A stretch of DNA of 17,937 nucleotides from Cylindrobasidium torrendii FP15055 ss-10. Lineage: Eukaryota > Basidiomycota > Agaricomycetes > Agaricales > Physalacriaceae. The position numbers and the translations under genes are program-made. Location: contig KN880812.1 in NCBI GenBank assembly GCA_000934385.1, positions 1 through 17,937 on the forward strand, given 5' to 3'. Under the pieces are notes generated by a model. It had not been told where the DNA came from. It ran no database searches and saw only the letters and a list, made by a program, of their open reading frames with translations. Positions within the stretch are counted from its first letter, which is position 1, and every line of letters starts with the position of its first letter. Shown here one piece after another: positions 10,145-17,937 of the stretch.

Positions 10145-12427
10145 ATGAGCACCGGCGCCGCGTCCTCGCTGCCGCCCACGTTTCTCGGCATTGAGCTAGC
10201 AACTGATCAGCTCCGCGCGGTCATTTTGGACGAGCACCAAGAAGTCGTGTCCACTTGCAGCATCGATTTCGACGCAGATCTGCCAGAGTATGGGACCCAG
10301 GGAGGTATATTTGTCGCCCCGGGAGAGGCATGGACGACGCCAGTCGAGATGTGGGTGCGGGGATTAGGTGTGTGCTCTATTCTATAACGTCCGTCGGCAC
10401 CAGTACTTAACCAATGTAGACCTGCTATTTGCCCGTCTTGCGACGTCCCATCCAGTCCATACCATCCGCTCCATTTCTGGTTGTGCGCTGCCCTCATTGG
10501 TGTGGTGGAAATCCACGCCCCTCCCTGCACTATCGTCCTTGGACCCAAATTTGCCATTCCATTCGTATTTCCCAGCGTCGGCTTTCTCCCTTCCACACAC
10601 ATCAACGCGCGCCGAGCCGCTCAAGGATCAGATGCTGCGTGTGCGTGAGGTCTGGGGCAAAGAAGTCTGGGTCCGTACTGGCCGCGTGCAAGTTGCATCC
10701 AAATTTCTTGAATCCCTTGTCGGCGGTCGCTGGGCTGGAGTTGGTGAAGCCGAGGCCTGGGGAAGCGGCATGTACACCGTAGCCGCAGGTACGCCCACCG
10801 GTGGCAAATGGGACGAAGATATTCTCGACGTTGTCGGTGGTTCCAGGGAGGAGGGCCGACGCGTTCGTGGCTGGCTCGGCGAAGTCCATGCACACGCTCC
10901 TCCGGCCACCATCTCAAGATACCTTGTCGAACGCTATGGCTTCCGTTCCGACACTATTGTCTCCCCGTTCACCCTGGATGTTCTCGCAACATATGCTGGC
11001 CTTTGTCCTGCCCGCAACGACGCGGTGTTATGCTTTGGTCCTACAGACATGCTTGTGGCCGAGGTTGGACCCGAATGGCGTCCTGCAGCGACACCGTCTG
11101 GCGGTCTGACACTCGGAGTCAACAACCCGCCTGGCGCGAAGACGACGACGGACCATGCCGAGCTATGGAACATCATCCCTCATCCGTGGCAGCAACCCGA
11201 CGAGCAGAAGCGCTATCTCGTTCTGATTCCTGGACCAAATGCCGACGTCGCACGCGCCCTGGTGCGCGACATGTACACTAAGAGCTGGAGTGCCTTTGAT
11301 CGACTCGTCGCCATCGTCCCGCCTGGCGGTAGCATTGGGTACGGCCTCGTGCTTTCGATTCGACGTTTCTGATAATTTTTTCTTCAGCCTCGATGACAAG
11401 CTATTTGCGTTCTGGTCTTTGCCCACCATAACCCGATTCGAGACTGGCGTCGTTGTTCAAGAGTTCCGAGATCTGCGTGCGAATCCGCGATGCCTTGTCG
11501 AAAGCCAGCTCATCGCTATGCGTGTTCGCTGGGGCCGTGCCGTCGCTGCTGGACTTTTCGCGCCTGCCGGTAAGCCTGTTGGCGACGCGGCGGCCGCAGC
11601 CGCGGCACGCTACCCGCCTGGAACCTTGCAGCTCCTGCCCCCGCTACCCTTTGACACGATCACTTCCCATCTTCCGGACCGCATTCTCTGCACTGGTGCT
11701 GCCGCCAACTTCCCCAGTATTGCCAACATTCTGTGCGATGTCTTTGGCCGCAGGGTGTACGTCGGGATGAGCCAGGTCGACTCGGCTCAAATATCAGCAC
11801 ACCGCAACGCTCCCGCTCGAGGCTTCCCTGGCCGCGCTGCCTTTGGTTGTGCACTTGTCGCACGCTGGGCATGGGCAACCCAATCCAACAGCCTGCCCAA
11901 GATTCTTGAAGACGCCATACCCAGACGCGCGCCGTTCGAGGCATTGACGCATGCCGTGCATGCTGAGCGCTGGGAAAAGAGTGGAGGTACATGGGCGCGC
12001 ACGAATGTGAGTGCGGGTACGGGTGCGAACACACCTACGCGCCAATCTTCATTCCAGTCGGGACCTACTACCCCTGGGTTGTCGACGCCTGGAGGATACT
12101 CGCGGGGCTCGACGCCGGTGTTGCAGTTCTCGCTGAACAGCCCGCCCCCATTGCCCGAGGCTGATGCTGTGGCTTCTGGTACCACTGCTTTGGTGCCAAT
12201 TACTGCACTGCCGATTGTATATCCCTCGGAGACAGATGACAAGGGTGAAGGTGAGCGTCTGAGCTTTGGTTTCTTCTGGACATCACTTACACTCGCCTCT
12301 AGCGGACTTGGACTTGGCGCAGGCTGGGCTGGCGCGCGTAGCCGATGCAGACCACGACGCGTTCCTCGGATATGCGAGCATCGTCGGTGAATGGGTACGG
12401 CTTGAGGCCGTCGTTAAGCGTGGTTGA
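10145..12427 (+). CDS. Divergent xylulokinase-like FGGY-family protein
   Basis: Exons: 10145-10367, 10420-11338, 11388-12250, 12303-12427; introns are 49-52 nt with good donors and branch points. The product is 709 aa. The ATG at 10145 (CACCATGAGC) fits both start context and the family's N-terminus; an in-frame ATG at 10043 would add 34 residues. The family's order of motifs is clear: LGIELATDQL at 14-23, GLDDKLFAFW near 381, then RFETG, EFRDLRANPR and CTGAAANFPSI. Xylulokinase phosphorylates D-xylulose in the pentose pathway. Several expected residues are altered: the N-terminal catalytic Asp of GxDxxT is Glu17, the QQHG sugar-contact motif is replaced by CALPS (96-100), and about 30 residues around the WxD motif are missing. 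The Asp of the TGDN motif is retained as Asp261. A Ser/Thr/Pro/Gly-rich insert fills about 580-660. It may be a pseudokinase or have a changed substrate. Confidence 0.8.
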
Positions 12428-13154
12428 GAGCCTGAAATGCTATTCATGTCGTGCTTTCCGACTTGCTATTCTTCTCCCCACACATGCACATGCGCGATAT
12501 ATCTGTACTACCTCATATCCACGTCCCCTTCATGCTCAACGCCCCCTGAAAACGATACTCCCTCCCTCCATTCGGTTCACCCATCTCATCATATCACATT
12601 ACTGCTACCCATACGATGTTGTACCGCCTGGGATCGATATCTAACCCCCTCCTTCCCGTGTAGTTCGTTATACCATCACACCACTTACAAAGTATTACAA
12701 TTCTCACTTTTAAAGATAGCTTAGAGCGTCATTTTTACCTGTAACAAACCCCATGTATTTATCGGCTTTATTGATGGCGGGCGTCGGCTTGTTGTTGGAT
12801 AATATCCCCTTGGGGTGGAGGAAGGAAGGTCTGGGCCCTATGCGACCAGTGCAAATACAGTCACAATGAACAAAGGCCAGAAAAATGATTTTGAAGCAAC
12901 CTTGTCGGATTGAGATACCTTACGTAAGGACAAAGGACGGCCCGCAGATCGTTCCAACTTTCCAAGCTCAAAGCAATCTTGATAGCGACCCTGAAGCGAC
13001 CACACTTAATGTGCGCCAAATGTCACTTTCTTACAATCGGCAGCGACACTCAACTGCCGGAATGTCCTTCCCCTACCCATCTGCAACCCGAAACCCGCGG
13101 TTTGGCCCCGCTCAAGCATCCTTTTGGGCGCTCCTGTGCTATGCTTCGGGGCTT
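12428..13154. other. Intergenic region between kinase-like and exchanger genes
   Basis: It holds the 3' flank of the xylulokinase-like gene (C/T-rich, 12470-12720) and the upstream region of the exchanger. A 92-codon plus-strand reading at 12885-13163 has no recognisable features and runs through the exchanger's TATA box, so it is not called. Confidence 0.4.
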
Positions 13155-13163
13155 TATAAATAG
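13155..13163 (+). promoter_or_regulatory. TATA box of the exchanger gene
   Basis: TATAAATAG is a near-perfect TATA element, 95 bases before the ATG at 13258. It is the strongest core-promoter match in the window. Confidence 0.6.
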
Positions 13164-13257
13164 TTAGATACTTTATACCGTGGTGGCTGTGTGTAATTCA
13201 CACAACATAAAACCCCCACGACTCTGGGGATTTTTGGTTCCCTTTCCATCCGCCATC

Positions 13258-15355
13258 ATGAGCCCGGCCGTTCCCTCTAGTAGCGGTAGGAGCACACCCA
13301 CAGCCGTATTACGCTCGACTGGGAACGAGGATGTCGAGTCTATTGCTCTCATGACGCGCGTCCACAACGCGTCGCCTTCCACAGTGGATCTCTCCAGGCA
13401 GTCGACACGAGTGGATGAGGCGGAGGGCCAGCAGCCGCGGTCGCACCACAAGTTTCAGCCATCGTATTCATCGGGCCATCTTCCCCACACGCCGCCACCG
13501 CACTCCGAGTATTATGATCCCTACGCGCCGTACGCTCCACCGCCAGAAAACCAGTGGCAGGCGCCGCGTGTGTTCGTCGAGAGGGCTGTGGACAGATGGA
13601 CGCGGGACGGGAAACCCAATGTCGGCGTCTTGCAAAGTCTAAAAGCTATCGCCCTCTCATCCAGTGCGTCTAATTGTATTTGCACCCGTAGTGCATGAGG
13701 CAAACTGACTGGCCAGCGCTCAATATCTTCCTCGTGTTTCTTCCTCTTTCATGGGTTGCACATTTCTTGGTGAAAGCGAACGAGGAGAAGGAGGGCGCGG
13801 AGGTACATCCTTGGGAGATGGGCTTGGTATTTGCCCGTACGTCTGCGATTTCATTAAGATCCGGAACGCATCTGACTTTCAAGTGCAGTGTCCTTCCTTG
13901 CTATAATGCCTCTGGCGCGTCTCTTTGAGTACGTCGGTCAACAATTAATCTTCTATCTTGGCCCCCGGTCTGGGGAGTTCTTGATTATCACATTGAACAA
14001 GTGAGTGCGCTCTTGCACTCCGTTCAGGATGACATGCTGATACTTGATAGTGTAGTGGAGGTCACCTTGTCGCTTATCCTGCTTTCGAAATGCGAGTAAG
14101 TGCCACTCGTCTACCATAGTACAATCCCTCTTCTAACGTGAATCTATAGACTAAAGCTCCTGCAATCCGTGCTTATTGGTTCGTACGGCCATAGCGGACA
14201 TCATCACCTTGGGTCTCACCTCACTTCACAGGCGTCGTCGTACTGCATCTTCTGCTCATCCCTGGTGCTTCTTTCATTACTGGAGGCGCCCGCGTCGGAC
14301 ACCAAGAGTTGCATACCCACAGCGACGAAATGGGGCATACGCTGCTCGCAATCGGTGTCCTCTCCTTGTTACTACCCGCTGCGTTCTTCTCGTCAATGAC
14401 ACACGGTGACAACATCACTTCACCGCCTCCCATGGCGATAAACGATGCATCGAGGGGCATGCTGCTTCAAATCAGTCATGGCATGGCAATACTTCTTGTT
14501 ATTGTGTACGTCCATCGAGTCGACCTTCCTTCACTCTTGACTGACCTCAACTAGATACATCGGCTTCCTCATCTATTCAAGAAAGCCCCATGCAACGGAC
14601 CCCGAAGACCATGTTATCTGGAGTGGCGAACCCGAAATCAACCAATACATTGGCATTATAACGCTCGCAGTTACGATTTCCCTCATGGCTGTCACTGCGG
14701 AATGGGTACTTTCATCCCATACTCCCTTCACTCTCAACTCATCGCTCTCCCAGCTAGTCTCCAGCGTCAAATTCCTCGAGGAAGAGGGCCACATTAATCA
14801 AGAGTTCTTCGGGCTCATGCTGCTGCCCTTGATCTCATTCTCAGCGGACGGCTTTGTTACTGTTATTTACTATGCGCGCTACGCATGCCGACACCTCTTT
14901 GGGGAGCCTCTACCTCCTGCGGTCATTGCGCAGGCTCAAGCCATTGACTTGAGCATCCAGTTCCTACTGTTTTGGATCCCCTTTATCGAGCTCTGTGCGT
15001 GGATGTCCGGGAAGCCCCTCCTCTTGCTTTTCGGTAAGCCCAAGCACTCTCTATCATTCGGTCATGGTTGACGTTAGGGGAAGACATCTTCGAGGTATCT
15101 CTCATCGTCTCTGCTTGCTTCGTCGTCAACTATGTTACCGCGGATGCAAAGACGAACTGGGCTGAGGGACTGTCGATGGTCGTCTTCTATTTCATGATTG
15201 TGCGTTTAACACTTTCCATTGTCGCGACGTGCTTTCGAGCTTGTTAATAGGGCCTTATTTCGTGGTTCTACAAAGGCCAGATGGCTGTTACGCAGCTCCT
15301 GTCGTGTGGGACAGTCGCAGCAGCTGTAGAAGGTGGAGGAACGGCGCACCATTGA
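13258..15355 (+). CDS. CAX-family-like cation/proton exchanger
   Basis: Exons: 13258-13663, 13717-13836, 13889-14000, 14051-14095, 14150-14178, 14232-14505, 14555-15033, 15078-15199, 15251-15355. The introns are 44-54 nt and the product is 563 aa. A disordered, Pro/Ser/His-rich cytosolic N-terminus (about 1-130) is followed by roughly 11 hydrophobic segments in two halves. The first half has the CAX-type motif as NNVVEV (212-217), then KCELKLLQS, LLLIPG and a polar stretch with HGDNITSPP. The second half ends with DIFEV and NYVTADAKTNWAEG, typical of a fungal exchanger subfamily. Such proteins move Ca2+ or other cations into vacuoles against protons. The second-half motif, usually GNAAEH, reads FSADGF (424-429), so transport activity or ion choice may differ. 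The ion is not predictable from sequence alone. Confidence 0.85.
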
Positions 15356-15584
15356 GTTAGTACTCAATTCTTGGATCAATTGTAATGTAGTTTATCATGA
15401 TAAATGTATTGTTGCTATTTAACATGCTCTTATGCTTTACACTATTGGACTGGACACTACTGGCTGCTCTGTGGCCGCTACAAGTTATAAACGTATTGCT
15501 GCTAATTACGGTATGTATGTATGTGATCACGATCGAAACGCGCTGGGATCCGTCGTCACACTCTCTGTTCATGACCATCATCTA

Positions 15585-17503
15585 ATGGCAACCAACTTAC
15601 GCGTTAGACTCTCTTTCTATCGCATTTATCTACAACGTCCTTACTATTGACGTAGCTGCTATTCCGCTGGCTTTTCGCACTTTTGGCGGTTGTCCTTTTG
15701 CTGCAAATATCCGGCTACCTTTCAGCTCTACATCGAGTATTACGACTTCCTTCGAATGCAGAACATCCCGTGGTCGACCTTGGCTATGCCACTTATCGCG
15801 GAGAATACGTCTATGGCCGTTATACCCGATTCCTCGGGCTGCGCTACGCCGCACCGCCTCTAGGTGAATTCTCACGCTTAGCATAACCAGGCAAGGGCGG
15901 AAATGAAAGGTTGCAAATAGGCTCGTTACGATGGCGCTCCCCGGCTCCCCCGCCAGTACTTTCTGGTATCCAACAGGCAACAAGTCCTCCAGCGCAATGC
16001 CCACAAGGCATGCTCGGCACACGACGTGTGAACCCGTTCATCGAGGCATCCCATTCTATTCTTCCACATGCAAGACGAACTCCTGTGAATGGTGATACCT
16101 CTGAGGACTGCCTTCTTCTCAAGTATGTACCCATGCCTGCGTGATGATAACCAACTCAGCTGTGTTCGACAGTGTCTATGCACCACTTGATTTCGCGGGA
16201 AAGGCACTCCCGGTCATCGTATTCATACATGGCGGAGGGTACGTCCAAGAGATCATTTTTGATTGCTTCGAAGCTAATACAGAATGTTGCAGGTATCTTG
16301 GGGGCCGTGGAGACGCATCCGGACAAGACCTTCTGGAGGAATCCGACGATGGCGTTGTCGTTGTCGCTATTCAATACCGACTGGGGATATTTGGATTTCT
16401 TGCTGGTCAAGCCATCAAGGATAGCGGAGCGCTCAACGCTGGTCTCCGTACGTGAATGCTTGCTAGAACCATGGCCTGTATCAATGATCTTCCCATATAG
16501 TTGACCAGCAAGCCGCGCTTCAATGGGTTCAGACTCATGTAAGCCCCGTTCTTGGTGCGAGCGAGATTCAGACTTTGAATCGCCGACCTGCTAGATCTCA
16601 CAATTTGGTGGTGACCCAGCGAGAGTCACGCTATGGGGACAATCCGCCGGTATGGACTAGTGTCCTGTGCGCGATTTAATCCTGAACTGTTTTATAGGCG
16701 CGGGCTCTGTTCTTCAACAAGTGATTGCCAATGATGGGAAGACCTCTCCCCCGCTCTTCAAGAGGTCGATTGCGAGCTCGGCCTACATGCCATCGCAGTA
16801 CCTATACAACGACCCTATTCCCGAGGCAAGTCTCCATTGATCCATAAACATAATGATTTCCATGCGACCTAATGGTTTTAGTTTTGGTATAGGAAAGTTG
16901 TAGAAAGCGCAGGGTACGCCTTCTCGGTGTATGTGAAAGGGATAGCTTAGAGAAACTGTTCCAGCTGCTCGTCTGCCTCCGACACGCTTAGTTGTCTTCG
17001 ACATCGCCCAACGCATGAGCTCCAGCGCGTTAACGCTGAAATGACAGGACTGGCGATGGAAGGCACAGCAAACTTTGTGCCCGTTGTTGATGGCTCCTTC
17101 ATCAAGAACTCGCCGGTCAATGCTTTGTCTCAAGGGAAGACGAACGGTGTGGGTTTGGGTTAATGTCGAAATGCATTCGCTCATTATCTTCGTCATACAG
17201 GATGCCATGCTTGTAACGACTTTGACGAACGAGGCGCTCCAGTTCGTGCCGCCTGACCCACGCAGAACAATCGAGGACTACGTTCGAGGGATGTATCCTC
17301 ATCTGTCGGACAAGAATGTTCAGGAAGCGGTACAACTGTACTCATCATTCGGGGGACAGTACAGGGGCACTGTAGCGGTGGTGAATGAAAGTGAGTACCT
17401 CAAGTGAGGGAGTATTGGAGGGGTGTCTGATCAATACGCGCTAGGCATATTCTTGTGCGCGGCATACCACCTCCTGAAGGCGTTCAGTGGGCGAGCATGG
17501 AAG
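15585..17503 (+). CDS. Type B carboxylesterase/lipase, C-terminal exon missing
   Basis: Exons: 15585-15602, 15656-15863, 15921-16122, 16173-16238, 16293-16447, 16501-16538, 16595-16649, 16698-16825, 16882-16913, 16953-17148, 17201-17390, 17445-17503. Together they encode 449 residues in one unbroken frame. A hydrophobic anchor or signal covers about residues 7-23. Family landmarks are VDLGYATYRG, RFLGLRYAAPP, SEDCLLLNVYAP, the oxyanion HGGG (162-165), the nucleophile elbow GQSAG with Ser246, and the acidic residue Glu377 (TLTNEAL). The family normally runs to about 540 residues, with the catalytic His in a PPxxHG motif after the point where this reading stops. At 17504 a GTGCGC donor begins, and an LTR-like sequence follows within 27 bases. 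One intron is GC-AG (16826-16881) and another is only 39 nt (16914-16952, uncertain). The family hydrolyses carboxylic esters, often extracellularly. The copy may be inactive, or the last exon may lie beyond the edge. Confidence 0.82.
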
Positions 17504-17537
17504 GTGCGCTGCCGAGCCATGAATAAAGTTTGTTATT

Positions 17538-17561
17538 GTAATCCGTCAGCAGTAGGATTAC
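17538..17561. repeat. Perfect inverted repeat, 7 bp arms
   Basis: GTAATCC at 17538-17544 pairs with GGATTAC at 17555-17561 across a 10-base loop, directly inside the putative LTR end. Confidence 0.7.
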
Positions 17562-17606
17562 GAGTTCTAATACCTCAGTATTCCGCGAGCTAGCAGTGGT
17601 GTGAAA

Positions 17607-17625
17607 ACACGTGGAGCGCACGTGT
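17607..17625. repeat. Perfect inverted repeat containing two CACGTG boxes
   Basis: ACACGTG at 17607-17613 pairs with CACGTGT at 17619-17625 across five bases. Each arm overlaps a CACGTG hexamer (17608-17613 and 17619-17624), the core site of bHLH transcription factors, so it could be a paired regulatory site rather than only a hairpin. Confidence 0.7.
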
Positions 17626-17647
17626 ATCGTTCTTGAACAAAGGTTGC

Positions 17648-17848
17648 GAGAGAGGTAGTTCTCGAGAGCGAGAGCGATCGTATTTATTATGGAACGATAG
17701 ACCAGTTCGTGAATACGCACGAACACGGAGGGTGACGCTTTCACGCAGAGCGAATGGTAGTAAAAGAGTAACATTATATCCATGAGGCGTCGGCGTGTAT
17801 ATAGATATCGTCAGCGTTCGTAGTCAGCACCGCCACACTACCTCTCTC
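17648..17848. repeat. 12 bp perfect inverted repeat enclosing a smaller hairpin
   Basis: GAGAGAGGTAGT at 17648-17659 is the exact reverse complement of ACTACCTCTCTC at 17837-17848. Within it, GTTCGTG (17705-17711) pairs with CACGAAC (17718-17724). A further 8-base pair, TATCGTTC (17625-17632) with GAACGATA (17692-17699), overlaps this arrangement. Confidence 0.7.
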
Positions 17849-17937
17849 TATACTAACGTTGTATACTACGCGACCGTGGTAGGCGAAAAATTAAATGAGG
17901 GTCAGGAGCGCACCAAGTAACGTGGTCCCCTTACAGT

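Larger units (their letters stand above)
17531..17937 (-). mobile_element. Putative LTR of a retrotransposon
   Basis: Plus-strand base 17531 begins TGTTATTG. Read on the minus strand, the segment therefore ends in CAATAACA, as LTRs do. On that strand a TATA-like CTATATAC lies near 17798-17805 and an AATAAA near 17683-17688, in the order promoter, polyadenylation signal, 3' end expected of U3-R-U5. The far boundary may be the TTACA at 17931-17935 (minus strand TGTAAGGGG), giving about 405 bases, but only two bases follow, so no target-site duplication or internal region can be checked. No protein domain is present. It could be a solo LTR or the 3' LTR of an element extending to the right. The identification rests on signal order and termini only. 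Confidence 0.45.

Noticed and set aside
12885..13163. 92-codon reading before the exchanger gene
   Set aside because: It has no family features, and its end overlaps the strong TATA box of the exchanger.
15864..15920. Apparent stop after RYAAPPL in the esterase
   Set aside because: A 57-base intron ending at CAAATAG restores GSLRWRSP, the expected family sequence.
17501..17524. Frame-shifted reading GALPSHE at the end of the esterase as the family's PPxxHG block
   Set aside because: It needs a frame change, is too short and stops at once; a splice donor at 17504 explains the end of similarity better.

Overview
The window reads as nuclear DNA of a filamentous basidiomycete, most likely a wood-decaying agaricomycete. 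Genes are split by many 44-57 nt introns with GTRNGT donors, CTNAY branch points and AG acceptors. The best-preserved gene encodes a complete cellobiose dehydrogenase (CDH) that I can align by eye, almost end to end, with white-rot CDH. All exon joins were worked out by hand from splice signals, phase and protein-family conservation; no transcript or database evidence was available.

Layout, left to right. 1-70 (-): probable first exon of a gene running off the left edge. 119-290 and 515-975: a repeat block holding a 5'-truncated, frameshifted copy of a TMEM163-like (cation-diffusion-type) transporter gene. 1252-2121 (+): a four-exon gene of unknown function. 2360-5143 (-): CDH, ten exons, 768 aa. 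5735-5906 and 6152-6613: the second copy of the repeat block. 6160-7163 (-): the intact 300 aa transporter gene, the apparent parent of the pseudogene. 7928-8731 (-): an intrinsically disordered basidiomycete-type protein. 8732-10144: a 1.4 kb divergent intergenic region. 10145-12427 (+): a divergent xylulokinase-like FGGY protein. 13258-15355 (+): a CAX-family-like cation/proton exchanger. 15585-17503 (+): a type B carboxylesterase that stops before its catalytic-histidine exon. 17531 to the right edge: a hairpin-rich, LTR-like sequence.

How the genes relate. CDH is a secreted flavocytochrome that oxidises cellobiose and passes electrons to lytic polysaccharide monooxygenases. The esterase is another plausible extracellular or secretory-pathway hydrolase, and the two transporters are predicted metal/cation carriers. 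There is no sign of a co-transcribed cluster: the genes lie on both strands with their own promoters, and the neighbourhood looks like ordinary fungal gene order disturbed by a local duplication and a retroelement.

I did not find a clearly new biological system. The most unusual points are the duplicated transporter fragment flanking the CDH block, the xylulokinase-like protein that has lost most substrate-site signatures, the exchanger with a degenerate second cation motif, and the esterase apparently interrupted by an LTR-like sequence with nested perfect inverted repeats.
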